From positions 372,001 through 436,000 of the forward strand of contig JAGYIS010000010.1 of the NCBI GenBank assembly GCA_018402255.1: a stretch of 64,000 nt of DNA, in the 5' to 3' direction. The translations under genes and the position numbers were made by a program. Of this stretch, positions 28,279 to 40,001 are shown piece after piece. Below the pieces are notes generated by a model. The model saw only the letters and a list, made by a program, of their open reading frames with translations, searched no databases and had not been told where the DNA came from. The DNA comes from Marinobacter sp. (GTDB lineage Bacteria > Pseudomonadota > Gammaproteobacteria > Pseudomonadales > Oleiphilaceae). Every line of letters starts with the position of its first letter. Positions within the stretch are counted from its first letter, which is position 1.

Positions 28279-28389
28279 GCGGGGTTGGGGGTCGGCTTTC
28301 CAAAACCGTTGAGGGCCATGGACGGCCCGAAACGAGCCTACAGGGACGTACTCGTGGGCGTGTTTTGGAAAGCCGACCCCCAACCTCGC
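28279..28389. repeat. Structured hairpin repeat, copy 1 (24-bp perfect arms)
   Basis: Perfect 24-bp inverted arms at 28283-28306 and 28362-28385, extendable by 4 bp with one mismatch, enclose a 55-bp core. The core contains two smaller palindromes: GGGCCATGGACGGCCC (28313-28328) and CGAGCC...GTACTCG (28333-28355). The reverse complement of the element at 49138-49233 aligns with this core almost base for base although the outer arms differ. It lies in the holC-valS gap, where no gene is seen between 28202 and 28510. Confidence 0.85.
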
Positions 28390-28424
28390 AAGGCGCCCAG
28401 TCAGCAGGCTAGCCTTTACAGGGG

Positions 28425-28454
28425 TTCGCCGCATCAACAGCGACCATGTATAAT
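28425..28454 (+). promoter_or_regulatory. Putative valS promoter
   Basis: A consensus TATAAT at 28449-28454 with TTCGCC at 28425-28430 (18-bp spacer, weak -35), right after the hairpin repeat. It would start a transcript about 50 nt before the valS ATG. Confidence 0.5.
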
Positions 28455-28510
28455 CGTCCAACTCAGAATTTCCCTATGTGAATCAACCAAAACGGTCACT
28501 GCAAAATCCC

Positions 28511-31363
28511 ATGGAAAAAACCTACCAGCCAGAAAACATCGAGCGCCAGTGGTACGAAAACTGGGAAGCCAAAGGCTACTTCCGCCCCAGCGGAGAGGGT
28601 GAGTCCTACAGCATCGCCATCCCGCCGCCCAACGTCACCGGCAGCCTGCACATGGGCCATGCGTTCCAGCACACCATCATGGACACCCTCACCCGCTACA
28701 AGCGCATGCAGGGCCGTAACGCACTGTGGACCGTCGGCACCGACCATGCCGGCATCGCCACCCAGATGGTCGTCGAACGCAAACTGGCGGCTGAAGAAGA
28801 CAAAACCCGCCACGATCTGGGCCGGGACGAATTCATCAAGCGTATCTGGGACTGGAAAGAGCACTCCGGCGGCACCATCACCCGCCAGATTCGCCGCCTC
28901 GGCAACTCCGTGGACTGGGACAACGAACGCTTCACCATGGACGACGGCTTCTACAAAGCCGTACAGGAAGTCTTCATCCGCCTGTACGAAGACGGCCTGG
29001 TCTACCGTGGCAAGCGACTGGTGAACTGGGACCCGAAACTGCACACCGCCATTTCTGACCTGGAAGTGGAGAACAAAGAAGAAAAGGGCTATTTCTGGCA
29101 CCTGCGTTACCCGCTCGCCGACGGCGCGAAAACCAAAGATGGTAAAGACTACGTCGTCGTCGCCACCACTCGCCCGGAAACCCTGCTTGGCGACACCGCG
29201 GTCGCCGTCCACCCGGAAGACGAGCGCTACCAGCATCTGATTGGTAAGCACGTGCTGCTGCCACTGGTTAACCGCAGAATCCCGATTGTGGCGGACCACC
29301 ACGCCGATCCTGAAAAGGGCTCCGGCTGCGTGAAGATTACCCCGGCCCACGATTTTAACGACTACGCCGTTGGTAAGCGCAATCAGCTGCCCATGATCAA
29401 CGTGCTGACCCAGGACGCGAACATCCGGGCCAGCGCCGAAGTGTTCAACTCCGACGGCACCGAAAATACCGACATCGACGCCTCCCTGCCCGCCGCTTAC
29501 GCTGGCCTGACCCGCGAAGCCGGCCGCAAGCAGATCGTTGCCGACATGGAAGCCGCCGGTCTGGTACAGCAGGTCGAAGACCATGTGCTGAGCGTGCCCC
29601 GGGGTGACCGCTCCGGCCTGATCATCGAACCCATGCTCACCGATCAATGGTTCGCCGATGCCAAGACCCTGGCCAAGCCAGCCATCGAAGCGGTAGAAGA
29701 CGGCCGCATCCAGTTTGTGCCCAAACAGTACGAGAACATGTACTTCTCGTGGATGCGCGATATCCAGGACTGGTGTATTTCCCGCCAGCTGTGGTGGGGC
29801 CACCGGATTCCGGCCTGGTACGACGCCGAAGGCAACATCTACGTCGGCCGCAACGAAGACGAAGTGCGTCAGAAGCACAGCCTGCCGACCGATCTGGAAC
29901 TGAAGCAGGACGACGACGTGCTGGACACCTGGTTCAGCTCTGCCCTGTGGACCTTCGGCACCCTGGGTTGGCCGGAAATCACCGAACGCCTGAAAACCTT
30001 CCACCCCACCGACGTGCTGGTCACCGGTTTTGACATCATCTTCTTCTGGGTTGCCCGGATGATCATGATGACCATGCACTTCATGAAGAACGAAGACGGC
30101 ACTCCGCAAGTACCGTTCAAAACCGTGTACGTAACGGGCCTGATCCGGGACGAGCACGGCGACAAGATGTCCAAATCCAAGGGCAACGTCATCGACCCGC
30201 TCGACATGATCGACGGCATCAGCCTGCCAGAGCTGCTGGAGAAGCGTACCGGCAACCTGATGCAGCCGAAACTGGCCGAGAAAATCGGCAAGCGTACCCA
30301 GAAGGAATTCCCGGACGGTATCGCCGCCCACGGCACCGACGCCCTGCGCTTTACCCTGGCGGCCATGGCCACCACCGGCCGTGACATCAACTGGGACATG
30401 AAGCGCCTGGAAGGCTACCGCAACTTCTGCAACAAGCTGTGGAACGCGGCCCGTTACGTGCTGATGAACACCGAAGGCGAAGACTGCGGCGTCAACGACG
30501 AGCCGGTAACGCTGTCTCTGGCCGACCGCTGGATCATCAGCGAACTGCAGCACTGCGAGCAGGAAGTGATTCGTCACCTGGAGCAGTACCGCTTCGACCT
30601 CGCCGCCTACGCCCTGTACGAGTTCATCTGGAACGAGTACTGCGACTGGTATCTGGAGCTGTCCAAGCCGGCCCTGAGTGACGAGGGCGCCAGCGCTGAC
30701 GCCAAGCGCGGCACTCGCCGCACACTGGTGCGGGTATTGGAAGCGGTATTGCGCCTGGCGCACCCGATGATGCCGTACATCACCGAAGAAATCTGGCAGC
30801 GCATTGCGCCCCTGGCCGGCAAGAGTGGCGACAGCATCATGCTGCAGCCCTTCCCGCAACCGGATGAGAGCAAACAGGATGCCGCCGTGGCCGCCGATAT
30901 CGAATGGCTCAAAGGCGTGATCGTGGCTGTGCGTAATATCCGGGGCGAGATGAACATCTCACCGGGCAAGCAGGTGCCGGTCCTGCTTAAAGGTGGCAAC
31001 AGCGAAGATGAGCGCCGCCTGAACGCCAACCGTCAGTTCCTGATGTCGTTGGCCAAGCTGGAAAAACTGGAATGGTTTGAAGGCGACAAGGCCCCCATGA
31101 GCGCCACCCAGCTGGTGGGCGAAATGGAAGTGCTGGTGCCCATGGCCGGCCTGATCGACAAAGACGCCGAGCTCAAGCGCCTGGACAAGGAGCTGGACCG
31201 CCTGCAGAAGGAAATCGACCGGGTGGAAGGCAAGCTGAACAACGAAAAGTTCACCGCTAAAGCGCCTGCCGACGTGGTTGAGAAAGAGAAAGACAAGCTG
31301 CAGGATGCTCAGGGCAGCCTGCAACGCCTGAGTGCACAGCGAGCTGAAATCGAGGCCATGTAA
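28511..31363 (+). CDS. valS: Valyl-tRNA synthetase (950 aa)
   Basis: Class I synthetase with an editing domain. The start at 28511 ([16 protein letters not shown]) fits the family; a GTG at 28478 would add 11 residues, and neither has a clear ribosome site. The HIGH motif is in [14 protein letters not shown] (about 42-55), editing-domain [17 protein letters not shown] follows, and KMSKS is in [14 protein letters not shown] (about 553-566). The C-terminal coiled coil (about 885-950) is present. panE follows 3 nt after the stop. Confidence 0.98.
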   Translation: MEKTYQPENIERQWYENWEAKGYFRPSGEGESYSIAIPPPNVTGSLHMGHAFQHTIMDTLTRYKRMQGRNALWTVGTDHAGIATQMVVERKLAAEEDKTRHDLGRDEFIKRIWDWKEHSGGTITRQIRRLGNSVDWDNERFTMDDGFYKAVQEVFIRLYEDGLVYRGKRLVNWDPKLHTAISDLEVENKEEKGYFWHLRYPLADGAKTKDGKDYVVVATTRPETLLGDTAVAVHPEDERYQHLIGKHVLLPLVNRRIPIVADHHADPEKGSGCVKITPAHDFNDYAVGKRNQLPMINVLTQDANIRASAEVFNSDGTENTDIDASLPAAYAGLTREAGRKQIVADMEAAGLVQQVEDHVLSVPRGDRSGLIIEPMLTDQWFADAKTLAKPAIEAVEDGRIQFVPKQYENMYFSWMRDIQDWCISRQLWWGHRIPAWYDAEGNIYVGRNEDEVRQKHSLPTDLELKQDDDVLDTWFSSALWTFGTLGWPEITERLKTFHPTDVLVTGFDIIFFWVARMIMMTMHFMKNEDGTPQVPFKTVYVTGLIRDEHGDKMSKSKGNVIDPLDMIDGISLPELLEKRTGNLMQPKLAEKIGKRTQKEFPDGIAAHGTDALRFTLAAMATTGRDINWDMKRLEGYRNFCNKLWNAARYVLMNTEGEDCGVNDEPVTLSLADRWIISELQHCEQEVIRHLEQYRFDLAAYALYEFIWNEYCDWYLELSKPALSDEGASADAKRGTRRTLVRVLEAVLRLAHPMMPYITEEIWQRIAPLAGKSGDSIMLQPFPQPDESKQDAAVAADIEWLKGVIVAVRNIRGEMNISPGKQVPVLLKGGNSEDERRLNANRQFLMSLAKLEKLEWFEGDKAPMSATQLVGEMEVLVPMAGLIDKDAELKRLDKELDRLQKEIDRVEGKLNNEKFTAKAPADVVEKEKDKLQDAQGSLQRLSAQRAEIEAM

Positions 31364-31366
31364 GGC

Positions 31367-32251
31367 ATGATCGCCATTCTGGGCGCCGGCTCCATGGGCC
31401 GGCTGTGGGCCGCTGCACTACCTGCCGGGCAAGTAGCGTTTGTGCCCCGCCCAGGCCAGATCCTCGAGCCGGTTCGTTATCATTTCTGCCCCTTTGAGGG
31501 GCAAACACGTCGAGTGACCGTGCCCTGGCTGCAGCCGGGGCAATCGCCCGACCTGTTGCTGGTGACCACCAAAGCCGGTGACACCCTCGCAGCGCTCAGC
31601 AATCTCCTGCCCCGACTTCCTGCCAGCACACCGGTGGTTCTGTTCCAGAATGGTCTCGGCTGCCAGCAGCAGGTGGCCGACACATGGCCAAACCGCCCGA
31701 TACTGGCCGCCTCAACCACAGAAGGCGCCAACCGACCGGAAGCAAACGTCACCGTCCACGCCGGCCAGGGTGAAACCTGGGTCGGTGCTCTGAACCATCC
31801 GGGCGAAGCCCAATTGATCCCTGTTGTGCAGTCCCTGGCCCATAGCTACCTGACCCTGCACGCCGAACCAGACATCCTGAGCCGACTTTGGCAAAAACTG
31901 GTGATCAACGCCGGCATCAACGCCTTTACCGCGATCCTGAACTGCCCGAATGGGGATATTCTGCAACATCCTTTCTATCAGCAGTGGATTGACCCCCTGT
32001 GCAGGGAAATCAGCCGGCTATTGAAGGCCGCCGGACAACCGGAACAACCGACAGACCAACTGCGAGCCAGAATCGAAATGGTGGCACACAACACGGCCAC
32101 CAACACCTCGTCCATGCGCGCCGATGTTCTCGCCGGACGCAGCACCGAAATCGACGTCATCAATGGCTACCTGGTCCGTTTTGGCCAACAACACGGAATC
32201 GCTGCCCCGGTGAACCAAATGCTCACCGAGCGGGTAAAACAACTACACTGA
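31367..32251 (+). CDS. panE: 2-dehydropantoate 2-reductase (294 aa)
   Basis: NADPH-dependent ketopantoate reductase of pantothenate/CoA synthesis. The Rossmann motif GAGSMGRLWAAAL is at residues 6-18. LVTTKAGDT and FQNGLGCQQ, and the catalytic Lys region WQKLVINAGINAFTAI with SSMRADVLAGRSTEID, match the family. Slightly short but complete. It starts 3 nt after valS, so it is probably cotranscribed. Confidence 0.9.
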   Translation: MIAILGAGSMGRLWAAALPAGQVAFVPRPGQILEPVRYHFCPFEGQTRRVTVPWLQPGQSPDLLLVTTKAGDTLAALSNLLPRLPASTPVVLFQNGLGCQQQVADTWPNRPILAASTTEGANRPEANVTVHAGQGETWVGALNHPGEAQLIPVVQSLAHSYLTLHAEPDILSRLWQKLVINAGINAFTAILNCPNGDILQHPFYQQWIDPLCREISRLLKAAGQPEQPTDQLRARIEMVAHNTATNTSSMRADVLAGRSTEIDVINGYLVRFGQQHGIAAPVNQMLTERVKQLH

Positions 32252-32276
32252 ATATTCATCAACGGGAGTGCAAACC

Positions 32277-32834
32277 ATGGGCAACCGCCTGTCAAAGATC
32301 TATACCCGCACCGGAGACGACGGCTCCACTGGCCTGGCCGATGGCAACCGCATTGCCAAGAACGCCCAGCGGGTCGAGGCCATGGGCACTGCCGATGAAC
32401 TGAACTGCCATATCGGTGTACTGATCGAAACCCTGCCCGCCGGCGATGCCTTGATCGAGTCTCTCCGCAGGATTCAGCACCATCTGTTCGACCTGGGCGG
32501 TGAATTTGCCATTCCCGGCAGCAAAGTTATTGGCGACGACCACATCAGCTGGCTGGAACAAACCCTGGATGAACACAACGAAGGCCTGCCAGCCCTCAAG
32601 AACTTCATCCTGCCGGGCGGCTGCCTGGCGGCCGCGCAATGCCATATGGCCCGCGCTGTATGCAGACGCGCCGAACGGGTGGTGGTTGCCCTGGGCCATG
32701 AAGATTCCATCAATACCGCTTCACGGCACTACCTGAACCGACTGTCGGACCTGTTGTTTGTGATCGCACGGGTTCTGGCACGCCGGGATGGCAGCCAGGA
32801 AATTCTCTGGGAGCAAAAAAAATCCGGCCTCTAG
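32277..32834 (+). CDS. ATP:cob(I)alamin adenosyltransferase, PduO type (185 aa)
   Basis: Adenosylates cob(I)alamin to coenzyme B12. The start at 32277 is set by GGGAG 8 nt upstream; a GTG at 32268 lies inside that ribosome site. It shows KIYTRTGDDGSTGLADG with the ATP-binding P-loop-like segment, the RVEAMGTADELNCHIG block, and the R-rich CRRAERVVVALG and YLNRLSDLLFVIAR helices. Often named PduO or CobO-like/MMAB. It ends at a strong terminator. Confidence 0.92.
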   Translation: MGNRLSKIYTRTGDDGSTGLADGNRIAKNAQRVEAMGTADELNCHIGVLIETLPAGDALIESLRRIQHHLFDLGGEFAIPGSKVIGDDHISWLEQTLDEHNEGLPALKNFILPGGCLAAAQCHMARAVCRRAERVVVALGHEDSINTASRHYLNRLSDLLFVIARVLARRDGSQEILWEQKKSGL

Positions 32835-32848
32835 GGGCCGGATTTTCC
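32817..32848. terminator. Bidirectional terminator (adenosyltransferase gene / chemoreceptor gene)
   Basis: AAAATCCGGCC (32819-32829) pairs with GGCCGGATTTT (32836-32846) across a 6-nt loop. The left arm overlaps the end of the adenosyltransferase gene; the minus-strand chemoreceptor gene also ends here. Confidence 0.9.
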
Positions 32849-32864
32849 ATTAACACCTGCCATC

Positions 32865-34895
32865 TCAGACTTTAAACGCTTCCACAAGGCGCTGCAGTGA
32901 CGCCGTCAGCTCTGACATCTGACGTGACGACGCCAGCGTCTCTTCGGCGTTCGATGCGGTGCTCTTGCCCAGCTCACCGATGCGCTCCACGTTGGCGTTG
33001 ACGTTTTTGGCCACCGCGGACTGCTCTTCTGCTGCCTGAGCAATCTGATGACTCATATCAACGATCTCTGAAATGCCGGCAGCGATTCGGTCCAGGGCCT
33101 CAGTCACTTCGCCAGATTTCTGAACCGTCTGCTCCGTCGCATCGTGGCTGCTGGTCATGGCCGAGACGGCCTCTTTTACGCCACCCTGCAAGCGGGAAAT
33201 CATTCCTTCGATTTCCTCGGTGGACTTATGAGTTCGCTGGGACAGCGAGCGCACCTCGTCCGCCACCACTGCAAAACCACGCCCCTGCTCACCGGCTCTG
33301 GCCGCTTCGATGGCCGCATTCAGAGCCAGCAGATTGGTTTGCTCGGCGATCGCTTTGATTTCAACCAGTACCTGGCTAATGTTGGTGCTGTCAGCACTGA
33401 CCCGGTTGATGACTTCGACCGCACCGGCAATTTCAGCCGACAACCGGTTAATCGTATTAACGGTGTCTGCAACCACCTGACGGCCGCTTTCGGTGTTTCG
33501 TTCGGCATTGCCGGCGCTGTCGGCAACCCGATGCGCGCTTTCGGTAACCTCGTTAACCGCACCGACCATCTGGCCCATGGCCTCATTGATCTGACCGGTC
33601 TCATCCATTTGCCGGGCAACGGCGTCGCTGTTGGCTGAGGCGGTATCGTTTACTCTCACGGCCTGGCTACCAACATCTGTTGTTGTGGCACTCACCGAAC
33701 GGATCAGCTCCGCTATCCGGTCCGTCATATTATTGAACTCGGTGGTCAGTTCACCTAACTCATCCCGATTGTTCAACTGAATGTGGGTGGTCATATCGCC
33801 CGCCGCCACACTGCGAGCAGCCGCACTGAAGCGATTGATGGCTGTCCTGACCGACATAAAAAAGCCGACGTAGAGGTACACCACCGAGACCATAACCGCC
33901 AGCAAGGCACCAATGATCAGGCGACGCTGGGCCGTCTCTCGATTCAGCCGCTGCTCCAGGTTGCTCGCAACCACCTCAAAAATGCCATCAGCCAGGGTAT
34001 CGTAATGGCCCAACTGGTTGACCACGGAAGAGTCAAACTCCTGCCAGGGCAATTCCAGTCGCATGGGTGTAATGATATTGGTATCGATCTGATCACGCAG
34101 AGCAAGCAGACTTTCATCCACCCGGGTCACCGCGCCACCCGCCTGGCTTGCCAGCCTTGGCGACGTTTCCAGCGCCACCGACAGAGACGGTGATAGCAGG
34201 GAACTGCGGTTGGTCAGCTGATCGTATATCTCATTAAGGATTTCGCTCAAGTTATAGCCAACCTGGCCATCCACCAATGCAAAGACGCCGTAAGACCGGG
34301 CCCGACCAACAACGGTTCGAGCCTCTGGGAGCGCGTTGCGCACAAGGCCCAGCAACAACAGGTTTTCCCTTGACGCGTCCTGGCCAAGACCAGAAATTTC
34401 GATGGTCGCCGGCAATAACGCCAGCACCTTTTGAACAAACTCGTGGTAATACTTGAATTGCGGATCGATATTACCTTGATAATTATCGTTTTCTTTCAGT
34501 GCTGCCCACTCTTCCTGCAACGCTTGCACCTGGTCATTCCAGGAGCCGGAGCTGTCAAATGAGCGATCCTCGCCCGCCAGGTCGGCCATTAAAGAGTCAA
34601 TTTGGCCCGCAGCAACCTGGGCTTTTTCGAGAAGTGCCTGCTCGTCTTTCAGAACGCCCGGCGCCTGATAATCCCGATAATCCATGGAGGCCGCCAGCAA
34701 CTGGTCGACTTTTCGCAGTTCTACCAGGCCCTCAATGCCACGGGTCATAGACTGAACAGATTGGTTGAGGCTGGAAATAACAAGCCACGACAGGACGATG
34801 ATCGGTCCAAGAAACAAAATACTGATGAGGCTGAACTTGTAAACCATAGGCAGCCGGTTCATCAGGGAAATCGCTGGATTGATCAGATAATTCAC
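32865..34895 (-). CDS. Methyl-accepting chemotaxis protein (676 aa)
   Basis: Inner-membrane chemoreceptor. TM1 is at about 18-40 ([21 protein letters not shown]) and TM2 at about 330-350 ([20 protein letters not shown]). Between them is a long, mostly helical periplasmic sensor of about 290 residues. A HAMP domain follows ([18 protein letters not shown]), then the signalling hairpin tip [20 protein letters not shown]. The ligand cannot be inferred. No CheB/CheR pentapeptide tether is seen at the C terminus (VEAFKV). No che genes are nearby. Confidence 0.95.
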   Translation of the reverse strand: MNYLINPAISLMNRLPMVYKFSLISILFLGPIIVLSWLVISSLNQSVQSMTRGIEGLVELRKVDQLLAASMDYRDYQAPGVLKDEQALLEKAQVAAGQIDSLMADLAGEDRSFDSSGSWNDQVQALQEEWAALKENDNYQGNIDPQFKYYHEFVQKVLALLPATIEISGLGQDASRENLLLLGLVRNALPEARTVVGRARSYGVFALVDGQVGYNLSEILNEIYDQLTNRSSLLSPSLSVALETSPRLASQAGGAVTRVDESLLALRDQIDTNIITPMRLELPWQEFDSSVVNQLGHYDTLADGIFEVVASNLEQRLNRETAQRRLIIGALLAVMVSVVYLYVGFFMSVRTAINRFSAAARSVAAGDMTTHIQLNNRDELGELTTEFNNMTDRIAELIRSVSATTTDVGSQAVRVNDTASANSDAVARQMDETGQINEAMGQMVGAVNEVTESAHRVADSAGNAERNTESGRQVVADTVNTINRLSAEIAGAVEVINRVSADSTNISQVLVEIKAIAEQTNLLALNAAIEAARAGEQGRGFAVVADEVRSLSQRTHKSTEEIEGMISRLQGGVKEAVSAMTSSHDATEQTVQKSGEVTEALDRIAAGISEIVDMSHQIAQAAEEQSAVAKNVNANVERIGELGKSTASNAEETLASSRQMSELTASLQRLVEAFKV

Positions 34896-35012
34896 GGTGC
34901 CCCTCTCGCGGATTCTAATAAATGAATCGTTATTCTTTCTTTGATTATCGCCTAAGGTCTCAAAATCTAAATCACTATTAAGTGTTATTCTGTAATGTTT
35001 TTTGACAGTTAC

Positions 35013-35900
35013 CTAAACAACCCCAGCAATTACCAGCAATGCCGCACCACAAATCCAGACCAGCATGCTTCGGTTCAACAGGTCACGAATGGCGGCAAGG
35101 CTTCGACCACCAAAACTGGCCCACTCATCCGGGTGGAGACGCACAAACTGTTCCGGATCAAGCGCATAACCGGTTAACGACCCATGGGCAGAAATCATGA
35201 GGATTTCTTCAGTCTTTCTTCCAAACCCGGGCAAAACCTTACGCGCCTCCTGCAACCAACCGGACAGGTCCCCCGCCAGACCCAGCGTGCAGGACAGCAG
35301 GCGCGCGGGAATCCAGTTGGCCAACTCCGCCAGCCTGGCAAACCTCGGCCGAGCGGCATTCTGTGGCCACTGCTCCGCCAACGCGACCAAACCACGGGCG
35401 ATCAAAGCCGCACCTATGCCACCCACAACGTACCAGAACGCCACCAGGAAAAAGCGCTCAAACACCGCCATGACCAGCACCTTGGAAAGCGACAGGTGCA
35501 TGGCCTCTGGCGACAATGCCGCGCCACGCTCCTTCGCGGGCAAACGATCCTGAACCTGGTGCCAGGCCGCCTGCATATCACCCCGGCCCCAGGCATCGGA
35601 ATAGGCGGCCAGCAGCCCACGCCAACCCGGCGTGCCCATCAGGAGCACCAACACGATCAGCTCGAGGGGATAAGCGGCAAATCGGAATCCAAGCCAGCCA
35701 AGAGTCCAGACAATGCACGCCAGCGCCAGACCGGGCAATACAACCAGAGCCATACCCGCGCGAAGGGAGCGCTCATTGCCCGCCTGAATCCTGGCGCCCT
35801 GACGAAACCAGGCTCGCCAGAGCGTATCGCCATCCAGCCGGTTCAGTCCGTCCAACCGGCGCCGTATCAGATAAGCCAGTAAAAAGACCACAAACACCAT
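35013..35900 (-). CDS. ampE: AmpE-like regulatory membrane protein (295 aa)
   Basis: Polytopic inner-membrane protein of the CobD/CbiB-related AmpE family, encoded downstream of ampD in many gammaproteobacteria and linked to beta-lactamase induction through muropeptide sensing. Hydrophobic spans occur near residues 1-10, 48-70, 75-90, 145-170 and 275-295. The stop-to-start distance from ampD is zero, so the two form an operon. No ampR or beta-lactamase gene is in the window, so the role here may be general muropeptide recycling. Confidence 0.9.
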   Translation of the reverse strand: MVFVVFLLAYLIRRRLDGLNRLDGDTLWRAWFRQGARIQAGNERSLRAGMALVVLPGLALACIVWTLGWLGFRFAAYPLELIVLVLLMGTPGWRGLLAAYSDAWGRGDMQAAWHQVQDRLPAKERGAALSPEAMHLSLSKVLVMAVFERFFLVAFWYVVGGIGAALIARGLVALAEQWPQNAARPRFARLAELANWIPARLLSCTLGLAGDLSGWLQEARKVLPGFGRKTEEILMISAHGSLTGYALDPEQFVRLHPDEWASFGGRSLAAIRDLLNRSMLVWICGAALLVIAGVV

Positions 35901-36527
35901 TCAGACAATCTCCTCATCTGCCAGCAACGCTGTGAAGCGCGGCCAGTCGAAAGCCGGACCGGGGTCGGTTTTCCGACCGGGTGCAATGTCGCAATGGCCA
36001 GTCACGCGACCGGTACGAATCTCGGGCCAGGCCATCATGCTTAAGCGGGCCAACATCGCCAGCGACTGGTATTGCTCCGGCGTGTAGGGTGTGTGGTCGG
36101 TACCCTCCATCTCGATGCCAATGGAGAAGTCATTGCACTCCTCCTCACCGTCGAAGCAGGACCGGCCGGCATGCCATGCCCGATCCAGACAACTGACAAA
36201 CTGCACGACAGATCCATCCCGGCGCACCAGGGCATGGGCGGAGACCTGCAGGGATGCAATGGATTCAAAGTAGGGGTGCGCCGACGGGTCGAGCTGATTG
36301 CAGAAGAATTGTTCGATCTCGGGACCACCAAACTGACCCGGTGGCAAGCTGATGTTGTGCACAACCAGTAAAGAGATTTTGGCGGTGTCCGGCCTGGGGC
36401 CGAAATTTGGCGAGGGAGCCCAGCGACTGCCGGCGAATCGACCGGTGCTCTTTAATTCTGCCGCCAGGGCAGGCGTAACCCGCAGGGCGTGGTGTTGGTC
36501 TAGGATCACGGAATCAGAATTTGGCAA
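35901..36527 (-). CDS. ampD: 1,6-anhydro-N-acetylmuramyl-L-alanine amidase AmpD (208 aa)
   Basis: Cytosolic zinc amidase that cleaves anhydro-muropeptides during cell-wall recycling. Zinc ligands are recognisable: H in LLVVHNISLPPG, H and D in GHCDIAPGRKTDPG. The substrate loop SRAWHAG-like segment is DRAWHAGRSCFDG. It carries an N-terminal extension of about 20 residues. It is immediately followed by ampE. Confidence 0.94.
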   Translation of the reverse strand: MPNSDSVILDQHHALRVTPALAAELKSTGRFAGSRWAPSPNFGPRPDTAKISLLVVHNISLPPGQFGGPEIEQFFCNQLDPSAHPYFESIASLQVSAHALVRRDGSVVQFVSCLDRAWHAGRSCFDGEEECNDFSIGIEMEGTDHTPYTPEQYQSLAMLARLSMMAWPEIRTGRVTGHCDIAPGRKTDPGPAFDWPRFTALLADEEIV

Positions 36528-36621
36528 AGCGTATCCACAGGCGCTGAAAATGTCTGATCGATTGAATCACAAAGCGACTGCGGATGCTACGGGCCCTGGA
36601 GTGCACCCGCCACTAACAGGT

Positions 36622-38920
36622 TCAGTCTTTCCGGTTGTGCCTCAGGTTATCAATAATCGACTCGAGAGCCCGGTCAAAAATAAGACCATCATCCAGAAGC
36701 GTCATCAAGCCGTCCTGCAAGTGTGGTCGCCAGGTCATCGCGATGATATTCAGCCACTTTGGCTCCGCTGCGGTTAACAAATATGTACTTGCCAGTGGCC
36801 TTGATAAACGCCGCCAGTTTGCAACGCACCCGAACATCGTCACGAACCAGCTCTACCCAGGATCCAACCCGCAATTGATCCGCACGAGCAAGCCATTCGG
36901 CAGAAGCAACGGCCGCCGGCGTCTCCTCCGGCACGTCAGCGATCACCGCAGAAACCGGCTCACGCACCTGATCCGGCACATCTGCCTTGCCAGTCACCAG
37001 CTTGCTGGACGGGACTGCCTCCTCAACCGGCACAACTTCCGAATCGGGCTGCTCTGCAAAATCTCTTACCGAGCTCGATTTATCAACATCATTGACCGGC
37101 GCCGTCACCAGTTTCTGGAACACGTCCACGTGGGCGAGCTCAAGGTCCCGTATTGCCGCATCCGTCGCAAACGGATCCCAGGAGATCTCATGCAACGCCT
37201 GGCGCAGCTCCTCAACCACATCCGGAATCGCCCTCAGCAACTCTGAACGAGTGTTATCGGTTACCGGTGCAGGATCGACACTCCAGATCAGCCGCTCAGT
37301 CAACACGCAGGCTGCCTGCCATTGTTGACTGTCTTCACCCTGGCGTAACACAACCCATTGCAGATATCGGGTCCAGGGCTCGCTGAGAATCTGCATCACT
37401 GGAGCCGGAATATCACGGCCCGCCGACTCTTCATTGATCAGTGATGTCGCCGCCTGACTGGCTCGTTCCTGCCGGGCCCTGCCCTCTTCGGCATCTCTGA
37501 GCCGCTGTTCGACCAATTCCCGGCGCCGCCGGTCAAGATCCATAAAGTGGCCGAAATCTTTCAGCAACTCCTCGAACAACCCTACGTTGTCGGTAAACTC
37601 GTTGAGAACCCGGTCAACAACCTCTTCAATTTTATCTCGCAACGGGTCGCGCATGCCCGCCCGTTTTTCGCTCCAGCCAATGGCAGACAACGCCAGCTCG
37701 TTGAGCAGCTTGCGGACCGGATGCCCGCCGCGGTTGAAGAAGTTCCTGTCACTGAGCGCAACTTTCAATACCGGAATCTGTAATCTGCCAATCAGCGACT
37801 TCATCACCGGATGTAACTGACGGTCTTCGAGAATGAAATCGAACAACATCGACACCAGGTTAATGACGTCACCGTCCACTTGCCCCAGTGAAACCGACTT
37901 GCCGCCCGGCTCCTGAAGTACTGAGAAAATTTGTTCCCTGAGTGGAACCACCTGGCCAGAATCATGGCCCTGAACGGTGTTTTGCAATTCACTGAGACGA
38001 ACCATCAGTCGGCCAGTGTCCAGCGTCACGCCACCCAGCGAAGCACCGCCGCCAGACGCAGGCGCATCACCCTGATGCAACAGCGCGCTCAGTTCGGAGA
38101 AGGTTGGCGAGTGTGATCCGCCGGCTGCAGATCCGTCGCTTTCAGGGGCTTGTGCAGAACCTGTGGATGCCGGTGGCACGGGCCCTTGCCCGTGCGACGC
38201 TTTACGGGGGCTATTCTGCGCATTCCCGGTCGGAGCTCGCTTCATATCTGGCAACACACCCTCGGCGATCAGGGTCTTGTTGGCTTGATCATAGAAGCCG
38301 GCAAGCTTGTCCACCAAGAGTCGTTCAAACAGTTTCAAAACCACCAGCTTGGCGCGAATATCAATATCAAGGTCTGCACATGCCTCGGAGATACCGCCGC
38401 AAATAACCTCCGGGCTCAGCGGCATCTGATCATCCGCCAGCTCAATGTCCGGCATAAGATGGCGCACACGGGCGGCCAGCATGCGCACCGGCTCCTGGTA
38501 CTGGTTACGCAGTTTGGTTACAAGGTTTTCAATCGCAACCTGCTGCTCCAGCTCGGAATGATCAAGCAGGCTTAACGAGTCCTGATCAACTTGCTCAAGC
38601 GACGCACCTGACCGCGCAGGCTTGAATCGACCAGACTCATTGAACGCCTGACTGACGTACTGAAGCATCGATACGGTCATGGATTTACGGCGCAGCCGTA
38701 GCTCACGCATGGCGTCAAAGTAGGCGGTCTGGTCCTGGTTGGAACCCGCGCGGTCAGCGAGCGCAAACAGGCTGTCATCGGCCTGTTCGAAAAATGATGA
38801 CAAGACACCTTTGAGCGACTGCCCAGACGCGTCACGCAGCCGGATGAGCGCTGGCGGCAGCGAGAACCGGCTTACCGGTTTCTGGCCGGATATACGGACA
38901 ACCTTGTTATCGTGCGCCAT
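36622..38920 (-). CDS. DUF1631 family protein (about 765 aa; 1-nt frameshift near its 3' end)
   Basis: A large cytosolic protein starting MAHDNKVVRISGQKPVSRF, typical of the DUF1631 family, whose function is unknown. A low-complexity Pro/Ser/Gly linker lies at about 235-285, and a small C-terminal beta domain (LRVGSWVELVRDD, then YIFVNRSGAKVAEY) follows. The main frame ends early at 36689. The family-like C terminus (GLMTLLDDGLIFDRALESI) continues in the next frame to 36622. One extra base near 36725-36735 explains the break, probably a sequencing error. Confidence 0.85.
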
Positions 38921-39142
38921 GGAGATGCTCCGGGTTAATCAGCATTGAAGCTCTGAATATTTGATTCATACATCATACGGGCGATGATCGTCACCTTGTG
39001 TCAGATTTTGTCACCTTTTGTGTAACAACGACCTGCGTCACATTTTAGCATCTGCAATCAGAGTCATTTTGCGAATTGGCAAGCTGGCAGTAGAATTGCG
39101 GGCCTTACGCACATCAACTACTCCTGACCGCCGGAAAACGCC

Positions 39143-39982
39143 ATGATTGCCCCTGAACTGCTCCGCCAGGCCCGCATTGAATCCGTTGCTCACAGCCTCC
39201 GTGAAGATATCGGTGATGGCGACATCACCGCCATGCTGATTGCCGCAGGCACCGAAGCGACCGGACACGTGATTACCCGTGAGCCCGCGCGGCTCTCTGG
39301 CAAAGATTGGGTAGACGAAGTGTTCCGGCAGGTTGACCCTACAGTCGAACTTACCTGGCGATACCAGGACGGTGACGACGTGACGGCCAATCAGGTGATT
39401 TTCACCATGGCAGGCCCTGCCCGTTCTTTACTGACCGCTGAGCGGGCGGCCCTGAACTGGCTGCAAACCCTTTCTGGAGTTGCAACAACCTGCGCCGGGT
39501 ATGCCGCCAAGGTTGCTCACACCGGTGTCCGCCTGCTGGATACCCGAAAAACACTCCCGGGGCTGCGGCTGGCGCAAAAGTACGCTGTTACCTGCGGTGG
39601 ATGCGACAACCATCGCATTGGCCTCTGGGATGCCTTTCTCATCAAAGAAAACCACATTGCTGCCTGCGGCTCTATTGCCAGCGCCATCAGCGAAGCGCGC
39701 CGGATTGCACCCGGCCGGCCTGTTGAGGTTGAAACTGAATCTTTGGACGAACTCCACCAGGCCCTGATCGCAGGCGCTGACATCATTATGCTGGACGAGT
39801 TTTCGCTGGAAGATATGACCGAAGCGGTCCGTATAACTGCAGGCAAAGCAAAACTGGAAGCCTCAGGCGGGATCAACAAACAGACATTGGTTCCAGTGGC
39901 GGAGACCGGAGTGGATTACATTTCGATCGGCGCCCTCACCAAGGATGTCCGCGCCATCGATTTGTCGATGCGCCTGGATTAA
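39143..39982 (+). CDS. nadC: Nicotinate-nucleotide pyrophosphorylase NadC (279 aa)
   Basis: Converts quinolinate and PRPP to nicotinate mononucleotide in de novo NAD synthesis. It shows [13 protein letters not shown] near residue 20, the quinolinate-binding [39 protein letters not shown], and the barrel ends [19 protein letters not shown] and LEASGGIN. Full length. Convergent with the following yqcC-like gene; the 222 bp upstream hold no other gene. Confidence 0.97.
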   Translation: MIAPELLRQARIESVAHSLREDIGDGDITAMLIAAGTEATGHVITREPARLSGKDWVDEVFRQVDPTVELTWRYQDGDDVTANQVIFTMAGPARSLLTAERAALNWLQTLSGVATTCAGYAAKVAHTGVRLLDTRKTLPGLRLAQKYAVTCGGCDNHRIGLWDAFLIKENHIAACGSIASAISEARRIAPGRPVEVETESLDELHQALIAGADIIMLDEFSLEDMTEAVRITAGKAKLEASGGINKQTLVPVAETGVDYISIGALTKDVRAIDLSMRLD

Positions 39983-40001
39983 AAAACAGGCCCCGATAAA
40001 C

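Noticed and set aside
28496..30859. Very long minus-strand ORF (787 codons) opposite valS
   Set aside because: It lies fully antisense to valS, has no ribosome site or family signature, and has the His/Val/Gly-biased composition of a codon shadow of a GC-rich gene.
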